Positions 37,205 to 45,421 of a DNA stretch of 64,000 nt are shown here, one piece after another; within the stretch, counting starts at the first letter, position 1, and each line of letters starts with the position of its first letter. A program made the translations under genes and the position numbers. The stretch comes from Gemmatimonadota bacterium. Lineage in GTDB: Bacteria; Gemmatimonadota; Gemmatimonadetes; Gemmatimonadales; GWC2-71-9. The stretch spans positions 155,400-219,399 of the forward strand of contig QHVB01000028.1 of the NCBI GenBank assembly GCA_003222195.1. Direction: 5' to 3'. Below the pieces are notes generated by a model that ran no database searches, was not told the origin of the DNA, and saw nothing but the letters and a program-made list of their open reading frames with translations.

Positions 37205-37816
37205 GTGAGCCCGTCACTCCTGGCCCTCGTCCTGGCCAACGCGATCCCGATCGTGGGGGTGCTGTTCCTCGGTTGGACCGTCTTCCCGTTACTCCTGCTG
37301 TACTGGCTCGAGAACGTGGTCGTTGGCGGTTTCAACGTCGCCAAAATGCTGCTCGCACAGCCCAGCGAGCCGGTTTCCTGGTTGGGCAAGTTGTTTCTGA
37401 TCCCCTTTTTCATCGTGCATTTCGGCGGCTTCACATACGTACATGGTGTGCTGGTGGTCGCGTTCTTCGGTCCGAAAGGCGCCCAACCCTTCGATCTTTT
37501 GACTGCCGTGCCCGCCGCGATCCGCGCCAATCACCTGGGCTGGGGGCTCCTGAGCCTCACCGCGAGTCACGGACTCTCCTTCTACTGGAATTATCTCCAG
37601 AACGGCGAGTTTCAGCGTGCGTCGCTCAATACGCTCATGGGGCAGCCGTACGGCCGGATCGTTGTGCTGCACCTGACGGTGTTGTTCGGCGGGTGGATCG
37701 TGATACTGCTTGGCTCACCAGTCCCGGCCCTGATCATTCTGATCGCGTTCAAGACCGCAGCCGACTGGCGCGCGCACAAGGCGGAGCGGAGAAAGTTTGC
37801 GACTCAACGTCCTTGA
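37205..37816 (+). CDS. DUF6498-like multi-pass membrane protein
   Basis: The 203-residue protein has about five membrane helices (SLLALVLANAIPIVGVLFLGW, FPLLLLYWLENVVVGGFN, LGKLFLIPFFIVHFGGFTYVHGVLVVAFF, RIVVLHLTVLFGGWIVILLG, VPALIILIAFKTAADW). The LYWLENVVVGGFNVAKML and FFIVHFGGFTYVHG motifs match the DUF6498 family of unknown function. The start is a GTG at 37205; the open frame further upstream only shadows the M61 gene. No enzymatic residues are known. Confidence 0.85.
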   Translation: MSPSLLALVLANAIPIVGVLFLGWTVFPLLLLYWLENVVVGGFNVAKMLLAQPSEPVSWLGKLFLIPFFIVHFGGFTYVHGVLVVAFFGPKGAQPFDLLTAVPAAIRANHLGWGLLSLTASHGLSFYWNYLQNGEFQRASLNTLMGQPYGRIVVLHLTVLFGGWIVILLGSPVPALIILIAFKTAADWRAHKAERRKFATQRP

Positions 37817-37881
37817 CGACTGCGGCGATTCCACCGTGACGGACCCCCGCACGGCGTCGCGGGTATCCGCTAAGTCCTGCC

Positions 37882-39195
37882 ATGAACCGCCGCACGTTCT
37901 TGACGAGCACTGCGAGCGCCGCCGGCGCCATCGCGCTCGGCTGCCGGCACGCCGGCCCCGATTCGCCGTCCATCACATCCTCACTCGTCGCACGGCCCGA
38001 CCCCGCCTCGACCGGGATCGAGCATGTCGTCGTCTTCATGATGGAGAACCGCTCGTTCGACCACCTCCTCGGCTGGCTGCCCAGTGCCGACGGACGGCAG
38101 GCGGGGCAGACCTACCTCGATGCCGCGGGCGTCCCGCACTCGACATTTCCTCTCGCGCCAGACTTCCAGGGCTGTGCTTATAAGGATCCTGATCACTCCT
38201 ATGCCGGCGGACGGGTGGAATACGACGGCGGAGCGTGTGACGGGTGGCTGCGCGTCAATGACGTGTTCTCGATCGGTTACTACCGCCAAGAGGATCTCGG
38301 TTTCCTCGGTCACGCCGTCTTCGACTGGACCTCCTTTGACCGATACTTCTGCGCGATCCTCGGACCGACGTTCCCCAACCGCATTTACCAGCACGCGGGC
38401 CAGACGGATCGGATCGCAAACACCCCGCAATTGTCGCAGCTCCCGACGATCTGGGACCGCCTCGCCGCGCAGGGACTGGACGGTCGCTACTATTTCACTG
38501 ATGTCCCGTTCCTCGGGTTGTGGGGCCATAAGTACCTGCCGATCAGCCGTCCGATCGGCGCTTTCTTCCTTGACTGCGCAGCAGGGACGCTGCCGCACGT
38601 CGCGTTCGTCGACGGAAGTTTCCTCCAGGAGCTGACCGGGACCGGGGCGGACGACCATCCGCATGGTGATGTGCGCAGGGGCGAAGCGATGATGAACCGC
38701 ATCTATGCGGCGGTGACAAGCAGCCCCGCGTGGAGCCGGACGGTGCTCGTCATCAACTTCGATGAGTGGGGCGGATTCTTCGACCACGTCGAACCGCCCG
38801 TGGCGCCCATTCCGCCAGCCGACCTCGCCGCCGGCAACGCGGACGGCCGGCTCGGCTTTCGCACGCCCACCCTGCTGATCTCACCATTCGCGCGGCGCGG
38901 GCAAACGTCGCACGTCGTGTACGACCACACGTCCGTGCTGCGAATGATCGAGTGGCGTTGGGGTTTGGACCCGCTCACCGTCCGCGACGCAACGGCGAAC
39001 AACCTGGCTGATGAATTGGACTTCACCCAGCCCGATCCCACGCCAGGGCCCGTCTACACCGTCCCCGACGTCATCGGCAAGTTTTGCCCAATCGACCCGA
39101 GGGAGATCGTCACGGCCACCGCGCCGAGTCTCGGAGCACGTGCCTACTGGAGGACGCTGCGCGACGTCGCGCGGCGGCATGGGTGGAGGGTCTGA
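37882..39195 (+). CDS. Tat-exported PF04185-type phosphoesterase (phospholipase C/acid phosphatase-like)
   Basis: The 437-residue enzyme opens with MNRRTFLTSTASAAGAIALGC, a twin-arginine signal that also ends in a possible lipobox cysteine. The mature part starts IEHVVVFMMENRSFDHLLGWLPSADG, the signature of the phospholipase C/acid phosphatase (PF04185) family. The metal-site motifs VINFDEWGGFFDHVEPP and LLISPFARRGQTSHVVYDHTSVLRMIEWRWGL are intact. It should release phosphate or a head group from phospholipids or nucleotides at the cell surface. The next gene lies about 210 bases downstream beyond a terminator-like hairpin. Confidence 0.94.
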   Translation: MNRRTFLTSTASAAGAIALGCRHAGPDSPSITSSLVARPDPASTGIEHVVVFMMENRSFDHLLGWLPSADGRQAGQTYLDAAGVPHSTFPLAPDFQGCAYKDPDHSYAGGRVEYDGGACDGWLRVNDVFSIGYYRQEDLGFLGHAVFDWTSFDRYFCAILGPTFPNRIYQHAGQTDRIANTPQLSQLPTIWDRLAAQGLDGRYYFTDVPFLGLWGHKYLPISRPIGAFFLDCAAGTLPHVAFVDGSFLQELTGTGADDHPHGDVRRGEAMMNRIYAAVTSSPAWSRTVLVINFDEWGGFFDHVEPPVAPIPPADLAAGNADGRLGFRTPTLLISPFARRGQTSHVVYDHTSVLRMIEWRWGLDPLTVRDATANNLADELDFTQPDPTPGPVYTVPDVIGKFCPIDPREIVTATAPSLGARAYWRTLRDVARRHGWRV

Positions 39196-39213
39196 GGGAT
39201 CCCAGATCGCCGC

Positions 39214-39242
39214 TTGACTTTTCCGGTCCAACTGGAGATTGT
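39214..39242 (+). promoter_or_regulatory. Possible sigma-70-like promoter upstream of the cold-shock gene
   Basis: TTGACT at 39214-39219 is followed after 17 bases by GATTGT. The -35 match is good and the -10 match is poor. Transcription from here would run through the hairpin at 39273 before reaching the cold-shock gene. Low confidence. Confidence 0.3.
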
Positions 39243-39272
39243 TGTGGCGAGCGAACAAGCCAGACCGAGAGA

Positions 39273-39307
39273 GGACCTGGGACAGCGTCTCAGGTCCGTT
39301 TTCGTTT
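39273..39307 (+). terminator. Hairpin with T-rich tail upstream of the cold-shock gene
   Basis: An 11-bp stem (GGACCTGGGAC / GTCTCAGGTCC, one G-T pair) with the loop AGC is followed by GTTTTCGTTT. It may end the transcript of the upstream phosphoesterase gene, or act as an attenuator in the long leader of the cold-shock gene. Confidence 0.6.
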
Positions 39308-39405
39308 AGGCCCCGCTCACCGGCGCCGGAATCACAGTTCGCGGCGCACCGCATGGTGACGACGCGCGACGCCGGGAACAGTTTTTAGCACAGGAGTTTC
39401 ATCAG

Positions 39406-39615
39406 ATGGCACGTATCACCGGTACCGTGAAGTGGTTCAACGATGCGAAGGGGTTCGGCTTCATCACGCCCGAGAACGGCGAGAAGGACTGCTTCGTGCA
39501 TCACACCGCAATTCAGGAACAGGGCTTCAAGTCCCTGACCGAAGGCCAGCGAGTCGAGTTCGAAGTCGTGCAGGGCCAAAAGGGCCCGGCGGCGCAGAAC
39601 GTCGTCAAGCTCTAA
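39406..39615 (+). CDS. Cold-shock protein (CspA family)
   Basis: The 69-residue single OB-fold protein reads [20 protein letters not shown]. It has the RNA-binding motifs KGFGFI (RNP1) and CFVHHTAI (RNP2) and the family-typical ending [17 protein letters not shown]. It binds single-stranded RNA and DNA and melts RNA structure at low temperature or in fast growth. It has its own AGGAG ribosome site, about 210 bases of untranslated leader, and a strong terminator directly after. It therefore forms a single-gene transcript, probably regulated through its leader. Confidence 0.97.
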   Translation: MARITGTVKWFNDAKGFGFITPENGEKDCFVHHTAIQEQGFKSLTEGQRVEFEVVQGQKGPAAQNVVKL

Positions 39616-39637
39616 CCACCGCGGTACGCAGTAGGAC

Positions 39638-39672
39638 ACGGCGCTCTCCAACGAGGGCGCCGTTGTTTTTTT
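39638..39672 (+). terminator. Rho-independent terminator of the cold-shock gene
   Basis: ACGGCGCTCTC pairs with GAGGGCGCCGT (11 bp, one T-G pair) around the loop CAAC, and is followed by TGTTTTTTT. It begins 23 bases after the stop of the cold-shock gene. Confidence 0.9.
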
Positions 39673-39730
39673 ATGCTAATCTAGAGGATGAGTTTCCCGG
39701 CAGTCGACGAGAGAGTCTCCGAGGACCAAG

Positions 39731-41359
39731 ATGACCCCAACTAATCCGTCGAACCCCCTCTCGCGCCGCGAATTCGCGGAGCTCGCCTCCCTGGCCGTCG
39801 CTGGCATCGTGCTGCCCGGCACCGAACGAGCTCAGCCACGTCCGCCTCAGGCGTTCGCGCTCGAGGAAACCACGATCGCCCAACTCCAGGACGGCATGAA
39901 AGCCGGACGCCTCACGGCGCGCGGCGTCACCCAGGCGTACTTGGACCGGATCGCCGCGCTCGACCGCCAGGGGCCCACGCTGCGCGCGGTCCTCGAGACG
40001 AATCCTGACGCGCTCGCGACCGCGGACGCGCTGGACGGCGAGCGGCGCCGCGGCAAGGTGCGTGGTCCGCTCCACGGCATCCCGGTCATCGTCAAGGACA
40101 ACATGGAGACGCACGACAAGATGCAGACGACCGCGGGCTCCCTCGCCCTGGAGGGCAACGTCGCGGCGCGCGATGCGTCCATCGTCGAAAGATTGCGCGC
40201 CGCGGGCGCCGTGATTCTGGCCAAAGCGAATCTCTCGGAGTGGGCCAACTTCCGGTCCAGTCGCTCGTCGAGCGGCTGGAGCGGCCGCGGTCGCCAGTGC
40301 CGGAACCCCTACGTGCTAGATCGCACGCCGTCGGGATCGAGCTCCGGGTCGGCGGTGTCGGTGAGCGCCAATCTGTGCACGGTCGCGGTGGGCACCGAAA
40401 CGGACGGCTCGATCATCAGCCCGGCGAACACCTGCGGCATCGTCGGCATGAAACCGACCGTGGGCCTGGTGAGCCGCGCGGGGATCATCCCGATCGCCCA
40501 CAGCCAGGACACCGCGGGACCGATGGCGCGCACCGTGGCCGACGCCGCCGCGCTGCTTACGGCGCTGGCCGGCGTGGACCCGCGCGATCCAGCGACGGCA
40601 GACGCCCAAGCCCATGTCGCGAAGGACTACACCGCGTTTCTCGACGCGAGCGGATTGAAGGGGGCGCGCATCGGTGTCCAGGCGCGCATCGGCAACAATC
40701 CGATCGTGGACACGGTGCTGGAGCAGGCGATCGCGGTACTCAAGACCCAGGGCGCCGAGGTCGTGGACCCCGCCCCCATCGAAACGGCCGGCCAGCTGGG
40801 CACGAACGAGCGCGACGTCCTGCAATACGAATTCAAGACGGATCTGAACGCTTATCTCGCCACGATGCCCGTCACCGTAAAGCCGCGCACCCTCGCTGAC
40901 CTAATCGCGTTCAACGCGGCAAACGAGGACCGCGAGATGCCCTACTTCGGGCAGGAGACGTTCGTCGCCGCGCAGGCCCGGGGGCCGCTCACCGAGCAGG
41001 CCTACCTCGACGCGCGCGGCAAGTGCATCGAGCTGACCCGCACCAAGGGCATCGACGCGACGATGGACAAGTACAAGCTCGACGCGATGCTCGGGCCCTC
41101 GGGCGGCATCGCGTCACTCGTCGACCTCGCGGGGGGCGGGGGGGGTGGGGGCGGCGCCGGCAGCTCGCAGTTCCCCGCGGTCTCGGGATACCCGCACATC
41201 ACGGTACCGGCGGGTTTCCACTTTGGCCTGCCGCTCGGCGTCTCGTTCTATGGGCGCGCCTGGAGCGAGCCGGTGTTGCTGCGGGTGGCGTACGCGTTCG
41301 AGCAGGCGACCAAGGCACGCCGGGCGCCCGGCTTCACGCCGACGCTGGCCTTGAGCTAG
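39731..41359 (+). CDS. Tat-exported amidase signature enzyme
   Basis: The 542-residue amidase has a twin-arginine signal (SRREFAELASLAVAGIVLPG). The Ser-cisSer-Lys triad is in IPVIVKDNMET (Lys), TPSGSSSGSAVSVSA (cis-Ser) and GTETDGSIISPA (nucleophile). The sequence resembles peptide amidase and aspartyl/glutamyl amidotransferase A-like exported enzymes that hydrolyse amides outside the cytoplasm. A run of glycines (LAGGGGGGGG) near residue 470 comes from a G-rich tract at 41131-41151 and is unusual for the fold. GAGGACC precedes the ATG. Its stop and that of the convergent M20 gene share CTAG. Confidence 0.93.
   Translation: MTPTNPSNPLSRREFAELASLAVAGIVLPGTERAQPRPPQAFALEETTIAQLQDGMKAGRLTARGVTQAYLDRIAALDRQGPTLRAVLETNPDALATADALDGERRRGKVRGPLHGIPVIVKDNMETHDKMQTTAGSLALEGNVAARDASIVERLRAAGAVILAKANLSEWANFRSSRSSSGWSGRGRQCRNPYVLDRTPSGSSSGSAVSVSANLCTVAVGTETDGSIISPANTCGIVGMKPTVGLVSRAGIIPIAHSQDTAGPMARTVADAAALLTALAGVDPRDPATADAQAHVAKDYTAFLDASGLKGARIGVQARIGNNPIVDTVLEQAIAVLKTQGAEVVDPAPIETAGQLGTNERDVLQYEFKTDLNAYLATMPVTVKPRTLADLIAFNAANEDREMPYFGQETFVAAQARGPLTEQAYLDARGKCIELTRTKGIDATMDKYKLDAMLGPSGGIASLVDLAGGGGGGGGAGSSQFPAVSGYPHITVPAGFHFGLPLGVSFYGRAWSEPVLLRVAYAFEQATKARRAPGFTPTLALS
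41131..41151. repeat. G-rich tract inside the exported amidase gene
   Basis: G6-C-G8-T-G5 encodes a run of glycines near the amidase C-terminus. It is a slippage-prone, potential G-quadruplex sequence inside a coding region. Confidence 0.7.
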
Positions 41360-42864
41360 CGCACTCGCGCCACCTCGTACAGGTACTCGACGTACGAGCG
41401 CGTGCCGCCATCGATGCCCTGCACTTTGGGATTCGTGGACTCGATGACGTAGTACTCATCCGGGGCGTGGGCGCCGCTCCCGTGGCCGAGGCCGAAGTGT
41501 CCGGCCGCGAGCTTCAACGGCTCACCGGTGAAGACATAGCCGGGCCAGGAGCCCGCGTTGCGCGGCAGCAGAATCGGCTCGATCCGCGAGCGACGGTACA
41601 CCGCTTCCTGCGCTCGAATCACCATCGCGTCGCGCGCCGTGCTCGTGGGATCGTAGCCGCCCGTCATGTTGACCTCGATATCACCGAAGCCACCTTTGAC
41701 GAGATGCGCCTTGAGCGTGGCGAGCGCGTCGGCGGCCGTCATGTCCGGGACGAGCCGCAAGTCGAGCTTCGCGACGGCGCGATGCGGCAGAATCGTCTTG
41801 CCGCCGGGACCGGTGTAGCCACCGACAAGTCCCTCGATGTTGACGGTGGGGCGCGACATCAGCATTTCGAGCGCCTCCGTCCAGCTCGCATCGTGGACCC
41901 AGTGCTGCACGCCGAGGAGCTGCTTTGCGGCGTTCTCGTCCAGGCGGGCGGCGGCGGCGGCGATCATCGCCTTTTCGTCCGCGGAGAGCGGCCGAGCCTT
42001 GTCGGCGAAGTTGTCGATCGCGGGATCGTTGCCGTCGGGTGACACCAGCGTCGCAAGTGCCTGCACCAGGTGCCACGCGGGGCTGTCGACTCTGGCCTTA
42101 TTGCTCGAGTGAATGTCGGCGCGCGGACCGCGTCCCCAGCGCTCGCCGCTCGACACGAGCTCGCATTCGATCACGCCCTTGGCGCCGAGGGTGATCGTGA
42201 CCTGGCCGTCCAGGCCCTGGGCGGCAGATGGCATGAAGATGCCGACGCCGGGCTTCAGCGCCGCGAGCACTTCTGGCCGCCGCACGATCTGCGGGAAGTG
42301 CGGCGAGCCGATCTCCTCTTCGCCTTCGGCGACGAGCACGAGGTTCACCGGGAACTTGCGGCCGGCGCCGCGAATCGCGTGCAGCGCGGCGAGGAATGTG
42401 GCCTCGGGGCCCTTCTGGTTCACCGCGCCGCGCCCCATCACGACCTTGCCCAACCCTGGTTTGTCCACGAGCGCCGCGTCCCACGGCGGCGATGACCATT
42501 CCGCCGGGTCGACCTGTTTGACGTCGTACATGAAGTAGATACCCAGCGTCTTCGGCGCGCCCGCGTCGAGCGTCGCGAAGATGCCCGGCTGGCCGTCGCT
42601 GGGGATTTTCGTGACCTGCTGGAAGCCTGCGTCGCGCAGCAGCCGCATCGTCAGCTCGCAGCCTTCATTCATACCGCGGTTTTCGGCCGCGATCGACGGC
42701 TGGCGCATCCATTCCTGGAGCCGTTGCACCGATTCGTCGTGGCGGCGTTCGATCTGCGCGAAGATGGGGGCGAGCTCGGACTGTTGGGTTCGCACGAAGG
42801 GCGGCAGGGTGAGGGCGGCGGCGGCGGCCGTTGCATCCTGGAGAAAGGCTCGACGATCGATCAT
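41356..42864 (-). CDS. Tat-exported M20 family hydrolase with altered metal ligands
   Basis: The 502-residue protein has a Tat-type signal (MIDRRAFLQDATAAAAALTLPPFV) and the M20 di-zinc peptidase fold. The usual first motif GHYDVQPVDP reads YFMYDVKQVDP, so the ligand His is Met. The usual GRGASDDKG reads GRGAVNQKGP, so the bridging Asp is Gln. The Glu pair (AEGEEEIGS) and the C-terminal His (GSGAHAPDEYY) are kept. It may be a distinct subgroup with another metal arrangement, or a non-peptidase. It follows the DUF2461 gene by 7 bases and has a GAGGTTG ribosome site. Confidence 0.85.
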   Translation of the reverse strand: MIDRRAFLQDATAAAAALTLPPFVRTQQSELAPIFAQIERRHDESVQRLQEWMRQPSIAAENRGMNEGCELTMRLLRDAGFQQVTKIPSDGQPGIFATLDAGAPKTLGIYFMYDVKQVDPAEWSSPPWDAALVDKPGLGKVVMGRGAVNQKGPEATFLAALHAIRGAGRKFPVNLVLVAEGEEEIGSPHFPQIVRRPEVLAALKPGVGIFMPSAAQGLDGQVTITLGAKGVIECELVSSGERWGRGPRADIHSSNKARVDSPAWHLVQALATLVSPDGNDPAIDNFADKARPLSADEKAMIAAAAARLDENAAKQLLGVQHWVHDASWTEALEMLMSRPTVNIEGLVGGYTGPGGKTILPHRAVAKLDLRLVPDMTAADALATLKAHLVKGGFGDIEVNMTGGYDPTSTARDAMVIRAQEAVYRRSRIEPILLPRNAGSWPGYVFTGEPLKLAAGHFGLGHGSGAHAPDEYYVIESTNPKVQGIDGGTRSYVEYLYEVARVR

Positions 42865-42871
42865 GGCAACC

Positions 42872-43582
42872 TCAGGCGCGAGTCAGGTTGGGGATTAGGC
42901 CGAGTGCCGCGTTCAGGCAGCGAACGAACGGCAACATGAGCCGGAAGTCTTTCTCGAGACCATCGGCCAGACGGGGCGACAGCACTTCCCGGTCGCTCAG
43001 CTGTCGGCCGATCGTAAAGGATTGATAGCGCAGCCACCGCGCGGCCGGATGCGCTTCGCTGAACCCTCGCGGCATCCGTTTCAGCATTGCTTCGTCATCG
43101 AGGGCGCCGAACCGGCGGCGCGCCGCCGGACGTTCGACGATTCGCCCGAACCGTTTGGGATCGTCGGCGATCGCGTCGCGGATCTTGTCCAACGCCGGAC
43201 GCGGCGGCATCCAGATCCCGGCCCCGACGAATGATTTCTTAGGCTCGAGATGGAAGTACAATCCGGCGCTGCCCGCTTCGGCGTCGCCGCCCACCCGATG
43301 ATCGGCCGCGTTGTGTCGGAACCAGCACGCCGCGTGCGTCTTGTACGGCGACTTGTCCTGCGAGAAGCGGATATCGCGATGGATCCGGAACATCGACCGC
43401 TTCGGGTCTCCCGTCAGCTCGGCTGCAAAGCGGGCGAACCGGACGTCCATCTCCTCGATCAGGGCGCGCATCGGCGCGCGGATGTGCGCCTCGTAATCGT
43501 CACGGTGCCCCTCGAACCACGGCTTCTTGTTGTTGTGGGCGAGGTCTCGCAGAAAGTGCAGCGAGCGTGTGGTGAACGGCAT
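42872..43582 (-). CDS. DUF2461-family protein
   Basis: The 236-residue protein begins MPFTTRSLHFLRDLAHNNKKPWFEGHRDDYEAHIRAPM. It contains MFRIHRDIRFSQDKSPYKTHAACWF and GLYFHLEPKKSFVGAGIWMPP, which define the DUF2461 (TIGR02453) family of cytoplasmic proteins with unknown role. The ATG at 43582 gives the family start; the frame open to 43633 adds an unrelated segment. It is probably co-transcribed with the M20 gene 7 bases downstream. It is divergent from the exported DinB-like gene. Confidence 0.9.
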   Translation of the reverse strand: MPFTTRSLHFLRDLAHNNKKPWFEGHRDDYEAHIRAPMRALIEEMDVRFARFAAELTGDPKRSMFRIHRDIRFSQDKSPYKTHAACWFRHNAADHRVGGDAEAGSAGLYFHLEPKKSFVGAGIWMPPRPALDKIRDAIADDPKRFGRIVERPAARRRFGALDDEAMLKRMPRGFSEAHPAARWLRYQSFTIGRQLSDREVLSPRLADGLEKDFRLMLPFVRCLNAALGLIPNLTRA

Positions 43583-43778
43583 GGTAATCGGAAACGTTAG
43601 CGTGCTGGTGCCACGTCGTACAGCCAGGGCCACGATCGCCTCCTTACAAATCTCTTACGTCGACGAACCGCTGCGACGCTGGCCGATATGTACGGGGCGA
43701 CTAGCGCGTCGCGCGCACTTGACACAGAATCCACGCCGTGAATTTGCTCGCTGTGGTTCCTTTCATTGGAGGTGTCCC

Positions 43779-44366
43779 ATGCAGGTTCGACCCTATGTGC
43801 TGTTGATTGCGTGCGCCGTTCTGCCCCGGGCGCTCGCCGCCCAAGCGACGAAGGCGCCTGCTCCCCCCGCCCCTCCGGCCGCGTCTGCTGCGACGTCGAC
43901 GAGTCCCGTTGCGGACGCGCTGCGCCAGGCGCAGCAGCGGTATTCGCGCATTCTGATTGCTGCCGCCGAGGCGATGCCGGCGGACAAGTACACCTATCGG
44001 CCCACACCGGCGCAGATGAGCTTCGCGCAGATCCAGGTCCACCTTGCTAACGAAGGCAACGACCTCCTGTGCAGCAAGACCGCGGGCGTCGCGGCGCCGC
44101 AGCGTACGGCGGCGGATAGCACGCTCAGCAAGGAACAGCTCGTCGCGCGGCTCAAGGAGACGTTTACGTTCTGCGAGACGGCGTTCGCGCATCTCGACGA
44201 TTCAAAGTTGAATGAGCCGATTCAGCTGTTCGGCCCGAATCCCTTCTCCCGTGCGGCCGCGATCTTGATCACCGTGGGCGACTGGGCGGATCACTACAGC
44301 CAGGAAGCCAACTACCTGCGGCTGAACGGCGTCCTACCGCCCACGGCGCAGCGCCGCAGCATGTAG
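43779..44366 (+). CDS. Exported DinB-like four-helix protein
   Basis: The 195-residue protein has a signal peptide (cut near ALAAQ) and a low-complexity Ala/Pro linker. A four-helix DinB/YfiT-like domain follows (LRQAQQRYSRILIAAAEAMPADKYTYRPTPAQMSFAQIQVHLANEGND ... ILITVGDWADHYSQEANYLRLNGVLPP). The His residues in QVHLANE and DHYSQ can form part of the usual metal site. This family is unrelated to the DNA polymerase also called DinB, and its roles include thiol-dependent transferases. An excellent GGAGGTG ribosome site precedes the ATG. Exported DinB proteins are frequent in Gemmatimonadota and Acidobacteriota. Confidence 0.9.
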   Translation: MQVRPYVLLIACAVLPRALAAQATKAPAPPAPPAASAATSTSPVADALRQAQQRYSRILIAAAEAMPADKYTYRPTPAQMSFAQIQVHLANEGNDLLCSKTAGVAAPQRTAADSTLSKEQLVARLKETFTFCETAFAHLDDSKLNEPIQLFGPNPFSRAAAILITVGDWADHYSQEANYLRLNGVLPPTAQRRSM

Positions 44367-44382
44367 CCCTTACCCCCTTTAT

Positions 44383-44407
44383 CCCCCTCTCCATTGTGGA
44401 GAGGGGG
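44383..44407. repeat. Perfect 11-bp inverted repeat upstream of nagB
   Basis: CCCCCTCTCCA and TGGAGAGGGGG flank the loop TTG. No T run follows, so it is unlikely to be a simple terminator. It ends 17 bases before the nagB start and could be a REP-like palindrome or an RNA hairpin that affects nagB translation. Confidence 0.6.
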
Positions 44408-44424
44408 CGAGAGGTCGGCCGTCG

Positions 44425-45207
44425 ATGGAAGTCATTGTTCAGCGAGACTATGCGGCGATGAGCAAGGTCGCCGCACAGATCGTCGCGGAATTGCTCAACA
44501 CCAAGCCGAACGCCGTGCTGGGCATGGCGACGGGCTCCACGCCGTTGGGTCTCTACCAGGAGCTCGTTCGCCTGCACCAGAAGGAGCAGCTCGACTTCTC
44601 CCGCGTGACGACGTTCAATCTCGACGAATACGTCGGCCTCCCCGTGAATCACCCGCAGAGCTATCACTATTTCATGCACGAGCATTTTTTTCGGCATGTG
44701 AACATCCCGCCGCACAACATCAACATTCCGTCCGGAACGACCAGCAACTATCCTGCCTTTTGCGCGTGGTACGAGAAGCGCATCGCGGACTGCGGCGGGA
44801 TCGACCTGCAGATCCTCGGCATCGGTACCGACGGGCACATCGCGTTCAACGAGCCGACCAGCTCACTCAGCTCGCGCACTCGCCTCAAGACGCTCTCCAA
44901 GCAGACGATCGATGACAACGCCCGATTCTTCGACCGCCGCGAGGATGTGCCCGTGTACGCCATCACCATGGGGGTCGGCACGATTCTCGACGCGCGCAAG
45001 CTGGTACTCGTGGCGGGCGGCAAGAGCAAGGCAAAGGCGATCGCGCAGGCGGTCGAAGGACCGGTGACCAGCATGGTGACGGCCAGTGCGCTGCAGCTGC
45101 ACCGCGACGCGATCGTGATCGTGGACGCGGAAGCGGCCGCCGGGCTGACGATGCGCGACTACTACGAATTCATCTACGCCGCTAAGCCGGCGGCCCCGAG
45201 GGCGTAG
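44425..45207 (+). CDS. nagB: Glucosamine-6-phosphate deaminase
   Basis: The 260-residue enzyme converts glucosamine 6-phosphate to fructose 6-phosphate and ammonia. The family motifs are complete: VLGMATGSTPLGLYQEL (phosphate loop), TTFNLDEYVGL with catalytic Asp67, and GIGTDGHIAFNEP with His138 and Glu143. The C-terminal LQLHRDAIVIVDAEAA is typical. It allows use of amino sugars from cell walls or chitin. No nagA or transporter lies next to it. A strong palindrome sits in front of its ribosome site, and its end overlaps a weak antisense frame. Confidence 0.96.
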   Translation: MEVIVQRDYAAMSKVAAQIVAELLNTKPNAVLGMATGSTPLGLYQELVRLHQKEQLDFSRVTTFNLDEYVGLPVNHPQSYHYFMHEHFFRHVNIPPHNINIPSGTTSNYPAFCAWYEKRIADCGGIDLQILGIGTDGHIAFNEPTSSLSSRTRLKTLSKQTIDDNARFFDRREDVPVYAITMGVGTILDARKLVLVAGGKSKAKAIAQAVEGPVTSMVTASALQLHRDAIVIVDAEAAAGLTMRDYYEFIYAAKPAAPRA

Positions 45208-45345
45208 CGACTACTTGGGCGCTGGCGGCGTGACCCCCGCGACGGATGTGCCACCACCAGCGCCCGGGGCCGGCTTTCCCGCGCGACAGCACTTCCTGGC
45301 CTGTGCTCTCGTCTGCCCACACCTGCCAGTCGCCCGATCCTTCCA
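45182..45345 (-). CDS. Possible small gene or gene fragment, antisense side of nagB end
   Basis: A minus-strand frame ends at 45182 and reads GSGDWQVWADESTGQEVLSR followed by GKAGPGRWWWHIRRGG, with GC-rich third positions like real genes here. A GTG at about 45345 preceded by GAGG could start a protein of about 54 residues. Codons of the same frame further upstream look protein-like but have no ATG. It could be the tail of a decayed gene. It does not match any family I recognise. Confidence 0.25.
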
Positions 45346-45421
45346 ACCGCACTTTGGGAGCCTCGCGGGATGGTCGTCCAAGGCTTAGGTTGATCGTCCC
45401 GTCGATCGGAGATCGAACCTC

